A stretch of 64,000 bases of DNA from Bradyrhizobium sp. WSM471 (GTDB taxonomy: Bacteria; Pseudomonadota; Alphaproteobacteria; Rhizobiales; Xanthobacteraceae). The notes below the pieces were generated by a model that worked only from the letters and a program-made list of their open reading frames with translations, made no database searches and was not told the DNA's origin. Below are positions 29,951 through 39,219 of this stretch, piece after piece (positions within the stretch are counted from its first letter, which is position 1; the number at the start of each line of letters is the position of its first letter). The DNA lies in the NCBI RefSeq assembly GCF_000244915.1, contig NZ_CM001442.1, positions 992,001 to 1,056,000 on the forward strand. Direction: 5' to 3'. The position numbers and the translations under genes were made by a program.

Positions 29951-31267
29951 ATGCGCATTGCGATGATCGGAACGGGCTATGTGGGACTGGTGTCCGGGGC
30001 CTGCTTTGCGGATTTCGGTCACGACGTCGTCTGCGTCGACAAGGACGAGAAGAAGATTGCGGCCCTTCATCGCGGCGAGATCCCGATCTACGAGCCCGGG
30101 CTCGACGAGCTGGTGGCGACCAACGTCAAGGCCAAGCGGCTGGAGTTCACCACCGATTTGTCCAAGCCGGTCGCGGATGCCGATGCTGTCTTCATCGCGG
30201 TCGGTACGCCGTCGCGCCGCGGCGACGGCCACGCCGATCTGTCCTACGTCTATGCGGCTGCGAAAGAGATCGCGCAGTCGCTGTCCGGCTTCACCGTCGT
30301 GGTGACCAAATCGACCGTGCCGGTCGGCACCGGCGACGAGGTCGAGCGCATCATCCGCGAAACCAGCCCCAAGGCCGACGTCGTCGTCGCCTCGAATCCC
30401 GAATTCCTGCGCGAGGGCGCGGCGATCCGCGACTTCAAATTCCCCGACCGCATCGTCGTCGGCACCTCCGACGAGCGCGGCCGCAAGGTGATGAGCGACA
30501 TCTATCGGCCGCTGTCGCTGAACCAGGCGCCGTTGATGTTCACGGAACGCCGCACCGCCGAGATGATCAAATACGCCGCCAACGCCTTCCTCGCGACCAA
30601 GATCACCTTCATCAACGAGATCGCGGACCTTTCGGAAAAGGTGGGGGCCAACGTGCAGGAGGTCGCGCGCGGCATTGGCCTGGACAACCGTATCGGCACC
30701 AAGTTCCTGCATGCCGGCCCGGGCTTCGGCGGCTCGTGCTTTCCGAAGGACACCAAGGCGCTGATCAAGATCGCGCAGGACTACGATGTGAGCCTTCGCA
30801 TCGTCGAATCCGTGCTGGCGGTCAACGAGAACCGCAAGCGCGCGATGGCGCGCAAAGTGAGCCAGGCGCTCGGCGGCTCGCTGCGCGGCAAGACCATCGC
30901 TGTGCTCGGCCTCACCTTCAAGCCTGACACCGACGACATGCGCGATGCGCCGTCGATCCCGCTGGTCACGGGCCTGATCGACATGGGCGCCAAGGTGAAG
31001 GCTTTCGATCCCGTCGGCATGGAGCAGGCGAAGGGTGAGCTGCCCAGCATCACTTATTGCGAGGACGCCTATTCCTGCGCGGAAGGCGCCGATGCGATCG
31101 TGATCGTCACCGAATGGGTGCAGTTCCGCGCGCTCGACCTCGACCGGCTGAAAGCGACCATGGCGCAGCCCGTCATCGTCGACTTGCGCAACATCTACCG
31201 CCCCGAGGAGATGGCTGCGGCCGGCTTCGTCTATGAGAGCGTTGGACGGCCGCCGGTGCAGGGCTAG
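29951..31267 (+). CDS. ugd: UDP-glucose 6-dehydrogenase
   Basis: A 438-residue NAD-dependent enzyme oxidising UDP-glucose to UDP-glucuronate for exopolysaccharide and lipid glycosylation. N-terminal Rossmann motif MRIAMIGTGYVGLVSGACFA, catalytic Cys263 in GPGFGGSCFPKDTKAL, and C-terminal NAD/UDP-binding part (VLGLTFKPDTDDMRDAPS). Length matches the family. No polysaccharide cluster is adjacent. Confidence 0.96.
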   Translation: MRIAMIGTGYVGLVSGACFADFGHDVVCVDKDEKKIAALHRGEIPIYEPGLDELVATNVKAKRLEFTTDLSKPVADADAVFIAVGTPSRRGDGHADLSYVYAAAKEIAQSLSGFTVVVTKSTVPVGTGDEVERIIRETSPKADVVVASNPEFLREGAAIRDFKFPDRIVVGTSDERGRKVMSDIYRPLSLNQAPLMFTERRTAEMIKYAANAFLATKITFINEIADLSEKVGANVQEVARGIGLDNRIGTKFLHAGPGFGGSCFPKDTKALIKIAQDYDVSLRIVESVLAVNENRKRAMARKVSQALGGSLRGKTIAVLGLTFKPDTDDMRDAPSIPLVTGLIDMGAKVKAFDPVGMEQAKGELPSITYCEDAYSCAEGADAIVIVTEWVQFRALDLDRLKATMAQPVIVDLRNIYRPEEMAAAGFVYESVGRPPVQG

Positions 31268-31290
31268 CGATCCAACGTCGCAACGATTCC

Positions 31291-31400
31291 GTCATGGCCG
31301 GGCTTGTCCCGGCCATCCACGTCTGTTTTCTAGTGTGACGACGTGGATGCCCGGCGGCTTCCGTGCGCAGACGCGCCTCGCGCTCTTGCCCGGGCATGAC
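31291..31400. repeat. R2 palindromic doublet overlapping the hrpB start
   Basis: Left arm GTCATGGCCGGGCTTGTCCC...CCACGTC (31291-31323); right arm GACGTGGATGCCCGG (from 31340) and terminal GCCCGGGCATGAC (to 31400). The last ATG of the arm (31396-31398) is the apparent hrpB start. The other R2 copy is at 50062-50144. Confidence 0.8.
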
Positions 31401-33891
31401 GAATGGACAGGCCTTGCCCCGCAGTTTTGACACGCCGCTCCCGATCGATGCCGTGCTCGACGAGCTCTCGCGCACGTTGGAGGCGCATCATGCCGCCGTG
31501 CTGGTGGCGCCCCCGGGGGCCGGCAAGACTACGCGCGTGCCGCTGGCGCTGCTCGATGCCCCCTGGGCCATGGGCAAGAAGATCATCGTGCTGGAGCCAC
31601 GGCGCATCGCGGCGCGCGCCAGCGCCGACCGCATGGCCAAATCACTGGGCGAACGCGCCGGCGAGACTGTCGGCTATCGCGTCCGCTTCGGCTCGAAGAT
31701 ATCGCGCGCGACCCGCATCGAGGTGGTGACGGAGGGTATCTTCACCCGCCAGATCCTCGACGATCCCGAGCTGTCGGGCATCGCCGCCGTCCTGTTCGAC
31801 GAATTCCACGAGCGCTCGCTCGACGCCGACATGGGCCTCGCGCTGGCGCGCGATGCACAAACCGGCCTGCGCGAGGATTTGCGCATCCTCGTGATGTCGG
31901 CCACGCTCGATGGCGCCCGCGTGGCAAAATTGCTCGGCGAAGCGCCCGTCGTCGAAAGCGAGGGCCGCGCCTTTCCAGTCGAGACGCGCTATCTCGGCCG
32001 CAAGGCGGATGTGCCGGTGGAGCGGCAGATGGCGGACGCGATCGCCTCGGCGCTGCGGGCCGATGCCGGCTCGGTGCTGGCGTTCCTGCCGGGCGCCGCC
32101 GAAATCCGCCGCACCCAGAGCCTCCTCGCCGAGCGCGTGCAGGATTCCAGCATCGAAATCGTGCCGCTGTTCGGCGCGCTCGACGCCGCCGTGCAGGATC
32201 GTGCCATCTCGCCGGCACCCAAGGGCACGCGCAAGGTGGTGCTGGCGACCTCGATCGCGGAGACCTCGCTCACCATCGAGGGCGTGCGCATCGTGGTCGA
32301 TTCCGGTCTTGCCCGCGTGCCGCGCTACGAGCCCGACATCGGCCTGACCCGGCTCGAGACCGTGCGCGTCTCGCGCGCGGCGGCGGACCAGCGCCGCGGC
32401 CGCGCCGGCCGCACCGAGCCCGGTGTCTGCTACCGGCTCTGGGACGAACCTCAGACAGCCTCGCTCGCGCCCTACACCCAGCCCGAGATCCTCAGCGCCG
32501 ATCTGTCCTCGCTGGTGCTCGATCTCGCGCAATGGGGCGTCGCCGATCCTGCCGCACTGTCGTTTCTCGACCCGCCGCCGCAGCCGGCCTGGAAGGAAGC
32601 AAAAAGCCTGCTCTCCGAGCTCAACGCGCTCGATGGCGATGGCCGCATCACCGCGGAAGGCAAGAGCCTGCGCGCGCTGGCGCTGCCGCCGCGGCTCGCG
32701 CGCATGATCGTGGATTCGCATCGTGCCGGCGAGGGCGAAGCCGCCGCCGAGATAGCTGCCATCATCACCGAGCGCGGGCTCGGCGGCGACAGCGTCGATC
32801 TCGAGCACCGGCGGGATCAGTTCCGCCGCGACCGTTCCCCGCGTGCCGCAAGCGCGCGCGACCTCGCGCGGCGCTGGGCCTCGCAGGTGGCGGCGTCAGA
32901 GAAGGCGGCGATCGGAGAAGCTGGCCTCTCGACCGGCCTGATGCTGGCCTACGCCTTCCCGGATCGCGTCGCGCGCAACCGCGGCAACGGCAGCTTCGTG
33001 CTCGCCAATGGCCGTGGTGCCGCCGTCGATCAGACCTCGTCACTCGCGCGCGCCCCCTATATCGCGATCGGCGAGATGACAGGCACGGCGGCGAGCGGAC
33101 GCATTCTGCTCGCAGCGCAAATCTCGCAGGACGAGATCGAGCGGCATTTCGCCGAGCATATCGAATCCGTCGAGGAGATATCGTTCGATCGCGGCGCGAT
33201 GGCGCTGCGGGCGCGGCGCAAGCGCGCGCTGCACGCGATCACGCTCTCCGAGGCGACACTCGCCGTATCGCCCTCGGAGGACACTGCGCGCATCTTCGCC
33301 GACGGACTCATTGCCGCCGGCCTCGACCGGCTGCCCTGGTCGAAGGCCGCCAAACAATGGCGCGATCGCGTGATATTTTTGCGCAAGGCCGAGGGCGACA
33401 GCTGGCCCGACCTCTCGGACGACGGGTTGATCACGCGGCGCGACGACTGGCTGGTGCCGGCGCTCTACGACAAGATCGCGCTGAAGGATATCTCCGCCGG
33501 CGATCTCTCCGACGCGCTGACGGCATTGTTGCCGTGGGAGATGCGCGCGCGGCTCGACCGCGAGGCGCCGACGCATTTCGAGGCGCCGACCGGCAGCGTG
33601 CTCGCCATCGACTATGAAGCCGAGCAGGGGCCGACCATCGCGGTACGGCTCCAGGAATTGTTCGGCCTCAACACCCATCCCTCGATCGCCGCCGGCAAGG
33701 TGCCGCTGGTGCTGGAACTGCTGTCGCCGGCGCAGCGCCCGGTGCAGGTGACGCGCGATCTCCCTGGTTTCTGGCGCGGCAGCTACAGTGCCGTGCGCTC
33801 CGATTTGCGCGGCCGCTACCCGCGCCATCCCTGGCCGGAAGATCCGGCGAATGCGCTGCCGACCCGGCGGGTCAAGCCGCGCGGGACGTGA
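31396..33891 (+). CDS. hrpB: ATP-dependent helicase HrpB (DEAH/RHA family)
   Basis: About 831 residues, the usual HrpB size. Motif I APPGAGKTT, motif II DEFHERS, motif III SAT, motif V/VI region TSIAETSLTIEG and QRRGRAGRTEPG, then the HrpB C-terminal domain (LPWEMRARLD...GRYPRHPWPEDP). Family members are RNA helicases of uncertain role. The first in-frame ATG lies inside an R2 repeat (MTNGQALPRSFDTPLP); a TTG six codons later (31414) after ACAGG is a plausible older start. Confidence 0.94.
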   Translation: MTNGQALPRSFDTPLPIDAVLDELSRTLEAHHAAVLVAPPGAGKTTRVPLALLDAPWAMGKKIIVLEPRRIAARASADRMAKSLGERAGETVGYRVRFGSKISRATRIEVVTEGIFTRQILDDPELSGIAAVLFDEFHERSLDADMGLALARDAQTGLREDLRILVMSATLDGARVAKLLGEAPVVESEGRAFPVETRYLGRKADVPVERQMADAIASALRADAGSVLAFLPGAAEIRRTQSLLAERVQDSSIEIVPLFGALDAAVQDRAISPAPKGTRKVVLATSIAETSLTIEGVRIVVDSGLARVPRYEPDIGLTRLETVRVSRAAADQRRGRAGRTEPGVCYRLWDEPQTASLAPYTQPEILSADLSSLVLDLAQWGVADPAALSFLDPPPQPAWKEAKSLLSELNALDGDGRITAEGKSLRALALPPRLARMIVDSHRAGEGEAAAEIAAIITERGLGGDSVDLEHRRDQFRRDRSPRAASARDLARRWASQVAASEKAAIGEAGLSTGLMLAYAFPDRVARNRGNGSFVLANGRGAAVDQTSSLARAPYIAIGEMTGTAASGRILLAAQISQDEIERHFAEHIESVEEISFDRGAMALRARRKRALHAITLSEATLAVSPSEDTARIFADGLIAAGLDRLPWSKAAKQWRDRVIFLRKAEGDSWPDLSDDGLITRRDDWLVPALYDKIALKDISAGDLSDALTALLPWEMRARLDREAPTHFEAPTGSVLAIDYEAEQGPTIAVRLQELFGLNTHPSIAAGKVPLVLELLSPAQRPVQVTRDLPGFWRGSYSAVRSDLRGRYPRHPWPEDPANALPTRRVKPRGT

Positions 33892-34070
33892 GGCGGAGTG
33901 GGGCTGTTTATCGCGGTAAATGGCGGTTCTGGGTTCGTCGATGAGCTCTCGTTTATGCGCTGCGGAGGCGCTCCGAACGAGCGAAAGCGTCACAGCTCTC
34001 AGGATGAGGGTCTCACAAAATTGCATTCTGCCCGGAAATCGCTATTTTCCGCGGCCCGGAGGCCCCTTAG

Positions 34071-35714
34071 ATGTCCGTTATCGATCTTGCCGCGAACCCG
34101 AGCGATCTGCGTGCGCTCGCCGAACAATCCAACGCCTGGCCGTTCGAGCAGGCGAAGGCCATTGTCGCGCGGCTGAAGAAAAGCCCGAAGGACGAGGTGC
34201 TGTTCGAGACCGGCTACGGGCCATCAGGCCTGCCGCATATCGGCACCTTCGGCGAGGTCGCGCGCACCTCGATGGTGCGGCACGCCTTCCATGTGCTGAC
34301 CGAGAACAAGATCAAGACCCGCCTGCTCGCGTTCTCCGACGACATGGACGGGTTTCGGAAAGTGCCCGACAACGTCCCCAACAAGGAGATGCTGGCCGCG
34401 CATCTCGGCAAGCCGCTGACGCGCGTGCCGGACCCGTTCTCCAACGAGTACCCGTCGTTCGGGCACCACAACAATGCGCGGCTGCGCGCCTTCCTCGATC
34501 ATTTCGGCTTCGACTACGAGTTCGCGAGCTCGACCGACTATTATACGTCCGGCCGTTTCGACGCGACGCTGCTCAAGATGCTGGCTGCCTACGACAAGGT
34601 GATGGCGATCATCCTGCCGACGCTCGGACCCGATCGCCGCGCGACCTATTCGCCGTTCCTGCCCATCAGCAAGACCACGGGCGTCGTGCTGCAAGTGCCG
34701 ATGATCCGGCGCGACGTTGCAGCCGGCACGGTGACCTATCTCGATCCCGATACCAACCAGGAAGTCGAGACGCCCGTCACCGGCGGCAACGTCAAGTGCC
34801 AATGGAAGGCCGACTGGGCGATGCGCTGGGTCGCGCTCGGCGTCGACTACGAGATGGCCGGCAAGGACCTTATCGACTCGGTCAAACTCTCCGGCGCGAT
34901 CGCGAGGGCGCTCGGCGCCACGCCGCCGGAGGGCTTCAACTATGAGCTCTTCCTCGATGACAAGGGCCAGAAGATCTCGAAGTCGAAGGGCAATGGGCTG
35001 ACCATCGACGAATGGCTGCGCTACGCCTCGCCGGAATCGCTGTCGCTGTTCATGTACCGCGAGCCGAAGGCGGCCAAGCGGCTGTATTTCGACGTCATCC
35101 CGCGCAACGTCGACGACTACCAGCAGTTCATCGACGGCTTTGCCAGGCAGGACGCCAAGCAGCAGCTTGGCAATCCGGTCTGGCACGTTCACAGCGGCCA
35201 TCCGCCGAAGTTCGACATGCCCGTCACGTTCCAGCTCTTGCTGACGCTGGTGTCGTCGTCGAATGCGGAGAATGCCGAGACGCTGTGGGGTTTCATTGGC
35301 CGCTATCGGCCCGGCGTGAGCCCACAGACGCATCCCAAGCTCGACGCGATGGTCGGCTACGCCATCAATTACTATCGCGACTTCGTCGCGCCGACGAAGA
35401 CGTTCCGCGAACCGACCGAGACCGAGCGCGCGGCGCTGCAGGATTTGCGGGATGCATTATCGCAGCTTCCGCAGGACGCCTCGGCCGAGGACATCCAGAA
35501 CGTCGTCTACGAGATCGGCCGCCGCGAGCCGTTCCTCGACCAGGTCAAGAAGGGCAAGGACGGCCGTCCCGGCGTGACACTCGACTGGTTCAACATGCTC
35601 TACCAGGTGCTGCTCGGCCAGGAAAAGGGCCCGCGCTTCGGCTCCTTTGTCGCGGTGTATGGCGTGCAGAACGCGGTCAACATGATCGACGGCGCGCTGG
35701 CGCGGAGTGCGTGA
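34071..35714 (+). CDS. lysK: Lysyl-tRNA synthetase, class I
   Basis: A 547-residue class I LysRS, the archaeal-type enzyme found in alphaproteobacteria in place of class II LysS. HIGH motif is PHIGTFGE in residues about 56-63; KMSKS motif is [15 protein letters not shown] precedes the ATG. I saw no second LysRS in the window. Single gene; a 179-base gap separates it from hrpB. Confidence 0.95.
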   Translation: MSVIDLAANPSDLRALAEQSNAWPFEQAKAIVARLKKSPKDEVLFETGYGPSGLPHIGTFGEVARTSMVRHAFHVLTENKIKTRLLAFSDDMDGFRKVPDNVPNKEMLAAHLGKPLTRVPDPFSNEYPSFGHHNNARLRAFLDHFGFDYEFASSTDYYTSGRFDATLLKMLAAYDKVMAIILPTLGPDRRATYSPFLPISKTTGVVLQVPMIRRDVAAGTVTYLDPDTNQEVETPVTGGNVKCQWKADWAMRWVALGVDYEMAGKDLIDSVKLSGAIARALGATPPEGFNYELFLDDKGQKISKSKGNGLTIDEWLRYASPESLSLFMYREPKAAKRLYFDVIPRNVDDYQQFIDGFARQDAKQQLGNPVWHVHSGHPPKFDMPVTFQLLLTLVSSSNAENAETLWGFIGRYRPGVSPQTHPKLDAMVGYAINYYRDFVAPTKTFREPTETERAALQDLRDALSQLPQDASAEDIQNVVYEIGRREPFLDQVKKGKDGRPGVTLDWFNMLYQVLLGQEKGPRFGSFVAVYGVQNAVNMIDGALARSA

Positions 35715-35741
35715 GGCGACCGCTTCCGTTGTAGCGAACTC

Positions 35742-35829
35742 GTAGCCCGGATGAGCGAAGCGACATCCGGGGTTTTCGCTAGCTAGCCGCACCAGCGGTC
35801 CCGGATGTCGCTTTGCTCATCCGGGCTAC
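35742..35829. repeat. R3 palindromic doublet, 88 bp
   Basis: Left arm GTAGCCCGGATGAGCGAAGC...CCGGG; right arm CCCGGATGTCGCTTTGCTCA...GGGCTAC: near-perfect inverted arms of about 30 bases around a 28-base loop. Lies between convergent lysK and the carbonic anhydrase gene, where it could end transcription from both sides. The second R3 copy is at 39131. Confidence 0.85.
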
Positions 35830-35846
35830 GGACCTTCAGCCCCCGC

Positions 35847-36599
35847 TCAGATCGACCGCAGCACGTAGCGCCGGTTGTCCTTCTGCACCGGGCGCGCGTT
35901 CATCGGATAGAGCTTTGCGAACGCGGCGACATCGGTGGCCGACACCTGGATCGGGTTGGTCAGCAGCAGCCATTCGACGACCTCCGAACAGGGCGGCGTC
36001 GTCAGCGAGCCGGGATAGCGGAAGTAGCTGAGCCTCGTGGGCAGCATGGCGTGGGGATCGATGGTCGTGTCCGCCTTCACCGCGGGGCCTTCCGCGGCCG
36101 GCATGGTCTTGACGATCTTGCCGAAGGCCGGGTTCGGCTTGCCCTCGGCCATCAGCACGCCGACCACGGCGAGCCCGCCGGCATCGTTGCGGTGAACGAA
36201 ATGCGCCTCCATCGGAAAATTCTTGCCGCCGATCATGTGCTCGCTCGGGCGGTGGAAATGCACCTGGAGCAGCTTGTATTTGACGTCGCCGAGCGTGAGC
36301 GTGCTGCCCTCGGTGAAGTTGAGCTGGATCGTGTGCCCGTTGTTGACGATGGTGTCGGCGCTCTTGCCCCAGTTCAGCTTCAGCGCGGGCAATTGCGATT
36401 TGACCGTCGCCTCGATGTCGATCGGCGATTGTTGCAGGCCGACTGCGCAGGCCTTGTTGGCCGCGTCGAGATCGCCCCATTTGGCCGGCGCGCCGACGCC
36501 CTCATAGCTCCAATGCGCACCTTCGGCGGCGAAGGCCGGCTTGCAGAGCGGACAAAGCGCAAGACCCGCGAGGGCCTTCAATGCGTGACGGCGATTCAT
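35847..36599 (-). CDS. Alpha-class carbonic anhydrase, periplasmic
   Basis: About 250 residues with an N-terminal signal (MNRRHALKALAGLALCPLC, twin-arginine-like RR). Zinc ligands are His114 and His116 in QVHFHRPSEH and His133 in EAHFVH, with the spacing seen in bacterial alpha-CAs. QSPIDI and LTTPPCSE, the latter holding the active-site threonine region, are conserved. Hydrates CO2 in the periplasm. Two adjacent ATGs occur; the second (36599) has the better distance to GGGGGA. Confidence 0.93.
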   Translation of the reverse strand: MNRRHALKALAGLALCPLCKPAFAAEGAHWSYEGVGAPAKWGDLDAANKACAVGLQQSPIDIEATVKSQLPALKLNWGKSADTIVNNGHTIQLNFTEGSTLTLGDVKYKLLQVHFHRPSEHMIGGKNFPMEAHFVHRNDAGGLAVVGVLMAEGKPNPAFGKIVKTMPAAEGPAVKADTTIDPHAMLPTRLSYFRYPGSLTTPPCSEVVEWLLLTNPIQVSATDVAAFAKLYPMNARPVQKDNRRYVLRSI

Positions 36600-36738
36600 C
36601 ATATTCCCCCTAACATGAACTTGCTCGGCAATAAGTGGCCGCAACCTATGCGAGAGAGATGTTGAGTCGCAAGGCTGTCTGCGGCGGATGCGGCGCGGCT
36701 GAAATCATCGCCGGTCACGACGCGCAAGGGAGACGCGA

Positions 36739-37365
36739 TCACTGGATTGCCCACACGATCCGGGCGATCCAACCGACCTCGCTCGCCGCCATCCTGCGCT
36801 CGGCCTGGGAGGCATCGAGCGGCTGCAACTCCAGAGCCTTTGTCGTGCGGCGCTTCAGCGTCGCCACCGTCACCTCGCCAGTCTTGGTCTTCACCACCAC
36901 GCGATCCCCTTTGTGGATCGGCGCGCCGGGCGCGACCAGGATGATGTCGCCGTCGCGATAGGCAGGCGCAAGCGCTTCGCCGGTAATCTGCAGCGCGAAG
37001 CTGTGGTTGCCTTCGACGGCGGGAAGGGCAAATTCGATCCAGCCCTTGCCGATGGGAAAGCCGGACTCGTCGAAGGCGCCGCTCACGCCTGCCAGCGCGA
37101 AGCGGAGCAGCGGCACCGAGCGGCCGCCGCCTGCCTCGTCGCCGACCAGCCTGGCAAAAATGTCGATCGAGGAATCTGCCGCCGCCAGCGCTTTCGCGAT
37201 CGATTCGGTCGAGGGCCAGCGCTCGCGGCCGTCGGAGGTGACGCGCTTGGACTTGTTGAAGGTGGTGGGATCGAGCCCGGCGCGTTTGGCGAGGCCCGAC
37301 GGCGACAGGCCGGCGCGCGCCGCCAGCCGATCCAGTGCACCCCAGATCCGGTCGTGAGTGAGCAT
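36739..37365 (-). CDS. HTH regulator with S24 (LexA-like) domain lacking catalytic residues
   Basis: About 208 residues. N-terminal helix-turn-helix (LAARAGLSPSGLAKRAGLDP, then TTFNKSKRV). C-terminal S24/LexA-type fold. The serine motif, normally GDSMxP, reads GEALAP, so Ser is Ala. The region that normally carries the general-base lysine reads GEVTVATLKR, where Lys would sit at the second Val-Ala position. Self-cleavage is therefore unlikely. Start at 37365 was chosen for HTH fit, though AGAGG is very close to it; an ATG at 37392 is an alternative. Target unknown. Confidence 0.8.
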   Translation of the reverse strand: MLTHDRIWGALDRLAARAGLSPSGLAKRAGLDPTTFNKSKRVTSDGRERWPSTESIAKALAAADSSIDIFARLVGDEAGGGRSVPLLRFALAGVSGAFDESGFPIGKGWIEFALPAVEGNHSFALQITGEALAPAYRDGDIILVAPGAPIHKGDRVVVKTKTGEVTVATLKRRTTKALELQPLDASQAERRMAASEVGWIARIVWAIQ

Positions 37366-37464
37366 CCTCTGCGCTTTGGCCTGCCTGACCATGAAAGGTC
37401 CAGCCCGTCGCAACTCAGGAAAACTATCCGCGAATCAACCGGTTTTCCGCTTTTTGCGCAAGGG

Positions 37465-37580
37465 GCGCAGTGAGCGTGTTTTCAAGCGAACCGGGTACCG
37501 GTTCGCGCCAGGAATGCGTCAAAACAGGAATTTGGAGCCCTGCTTCGATTTCATCGGAGCGGAAATGGCTCTAAGTCTTG
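37465..37580. repeat. R8 dispersed repeat inside a 316-base gene-less gap
   Basis: The gap 37366-37681 separates the S24-like regulator from the divergent DUF952 gene. It contains the inverted repeat GCGAACCGG-GTA-CCGGTTCGC (37486-37506), followed by GCGTCAAAACAGGAATTTGG and an inverted pair GGAGCCCTG.../...CGGAAATGGCTCT ending near 37575. I recall sequences of this type as abundant repeats in rhizobia. The palindrome at 37486 could also be mistaken for a regulator operator. I see nothing else in the gap. Confidence 0.6.
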
Positions 37581-37681
37581 AGTTCGGAGGGGGCGGCCAT
37601 TACGGTCGCGCCCGGGTTTCAGGGACCCGCACGACCCAAAAACCCCAAAAGACTCAACGAGCAAACAGGGCTGCGTAAGCG

Positions 37682-38026
37682 GTGGTCAAGATCTACAAAA
37701 TCTGTCCGGCCTCGGCCTGGCGCGAGGCGGAACGGCAGGGTGTCTACCGCGGCAGCGCGGACGATTTGCGCGACGGATTCATCCATTTTTCGACCGCCGC
37801 CCAGGTTCCCGAGACACTGCGCAAGCATTATCTCGGGCAGCGCGCGTTGTTCCTGGTCGAGGTCGACGGCGACGCACTCGGCAGCGCATTGCGCTGGGAG
37901 CGTTCGCGCAATGAGGAGCTGTTTCCGCATCTCTATGGCGAGCTCGATCTCGGCGCGGTGATTGCCGTGATGAACCTCAACACGCGCTCCGACGGCGGCC
38001 ACGATGTTCCGGAGCTTGCCCCGTGA
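37682..38026 (+). CDS. DUF952 protein
   Basis: A 114-residue protein starting at GTG (MVKIYKICPASAWREAERQG), with the DUF952 signature DDLRDGFIHFSTAAQV. Function unknown; the family resembles small glutathione-transferase-like or ADP-ribosylation-related folds, and I make no claim. Its stop overlaps the pyrD GTG start by three bases, an arrangement common in alphaproteobacteria, so the two are co-translated. Confidence 0.87.
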   Translation: MVKIYKICPASAWREAERQGVYRGSADDLRDGFIHFSTAAQVPETLRKHYLGQRALFLVEVDGDALGSALRWERSRNEELFPHLYGELDLGAVIAVMNLNTRSDGGHDVPELAP

Positions 38027-39120
38027 TCCGCGCTTTCGACGCTCTCTCGCTGCCGGTGTTGCGTTGGCTCGATCCCGAGGATGCGCATCGCCTCGCGATC
38101 CAGGGCCTGCGCTTCCTGCCGCCGGGCAAGCCGCACGCTGACGATCCCAAGCTTGCGGTGCGTGCGTTCGGGCTCAACTTCCCCAATCCGATCGGCATGG
38201 CCGCGGGCTTCGACAAGAGCGCCGAAGTGCCGGATGCGCTGCTGCGGCTCGGCTTCGGCTTTGTCGAGATCGGCTCGGTGACGCCGAAGCCGCAAAGCGG
38301 CAATCCGCGACCGCGGCTGTTTCGTCTGGAGCGCGACGAGGCCGTGATCAACCGCATGGGCTTCAACAATGACGGCGCGGAGACAGCCCTGCGCCGGCTC
38401 GCGGCGCGCGCGCAGCATGGCGGCATCGTCGGCGTCAATGTCGGCGCCAACAAGGACTCGCCCGATCGCGTCAACGATTACGTCAAGCTGATCGAGACCT
38501 TTGCGCCGGTCGCGAGCTATTTCACCGTCAACGTCTCCTCGCCGAACACGCCGGGCCTGCGCAATCTGCAGGAAGGGGCGCTGCTCGACGATCTCCTCGC
38601 CAGGGTGATCGACGCGCGCCAGCGGGTGCGCGAGAGCGCCGGCGACACGCCGGTGCTGCTCAAGATCGCACCGGATTTGAGCCTCGCCCAGCTCGACGAC
38701 GTCGTGCAGGTCGCGCGCTCGCGCCGGGTCGACGGCATGATCGTGTCGAACACGACGATCGCGCGGCCGAGCACGCTGCGCGAGGAGACGCGCGCGAAGG
38801 AGCAGGGCGGCCTGTCCGGCCGGCCCCTGTTCCGGCTGTCGACGCGGATGGTCGCGGAGACCTATGTGCGCGTCGAGGGCGCATTCCCCCTGATCGGCGT
38901 CGGCGGCGTGGATTCTGGCGGCGCCGCGCTGACGAAGATCCGCGCCGGCGCGAGCCTGATCCAGCTCTATTCCTCGCTGGTCTACAAGGGCCTCGGCCTC
39001 GTCGACGAGATCAAGCGCGATCTCGCCTCGACGCTCCTGCGGACGGGGCGGGATTCTCTCTCCGAGATCGTCGGCTCCGACGCCGCCACGCTGACGGCGG
39101 AAGACTGGCCGGGAATGTAG
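38023..39120 (+). CDS. pyrD: Dihydroorotate dehydrogenase, quinone-dependent (class 2)
   Basis: A 365-residue FMN enzyme oxidising dihydroorotate to orotate with quinone, at the membrane. The N-terminal amphipathic extension (IRAFDALSLPVLRWLDPEDA) is typical of class 2. FMN and substrate motifs: AAGFDKSAEVPDALLRLGFG, RMGFNNDGAE, VNVSSPNTPGLRNLQ with the class 2 serine, and IGVGGVDSGGAALTKI. Confidence 0.96.
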   Translation: MIRAFDALSLPVLRWLDPEDAHRLAIQGLRFLPPGKPHADDPKLAVRAFGLNFPNPIGMAAGFDKSAEVPDALLRLGFGFVEIGSVTPKPQSGNPRPRLFRLERDEAVINRMGFNNDGAETALRRLAARAQHGGIVGVNVGANKDSPDRVNDYVKLIETFAPVASYFTVNVSSPNTPGLRNLQEGALLDDLLARVIDARQRVRESAGDTPVLLKIAPDLSLAQLDDVVQVARSRRVDGMIVSNTTIARPSTLREETRAKEQGGLSGRPLFRLSTRMVAETYVRVEGAFPLIGVGGVDSGGAALTKIRAGASLIQLYSSLVYKGLGLVDEIKRDLASTLLRTGRDSLSEIVGSDAATLTAEDWPGM

Positions 39121-39130
39121 TTCGCGCCGC

Positions 39131-39216
39131 GTAGCCCGGATGGAGCGCAGCGCAATCCGGGATTCTATCCGCGGACGCGAAGGCCCCGGATTACGCTTTC
39201 GCTCCATCCGGGCTAC
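39131..39216. repeat. R3 palindromic doublet, 86 bp
   Basis: Arms GTAGCCCGGATGGAGCGCAG and GCTTTCGCTCCATCCGGGCT face each other. Lies between convergent pyrD and the MATE gene, as the other R3 copy lies between convergent genes. Likely folds into a long hairpin. Confidence 0.85.
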
Positions 39217-39219
39217 GCG

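Noticed and set aside
28628..30712. A 694-codon open frame on the minus strand
   Set aside because: It runs antisense through ugd, then out of frame through the acyltransferase gene; composition is the Arg/Ala/His-rich pattern of high-GC shadows.
37486..37506. Operator of the S24-like regulator at the GCGAACCGG palindrome
   Set aside because: The palindrome is part of a longer sequence that looks like a dispersed rhizobial repeat, so a specific operator role is not supported.
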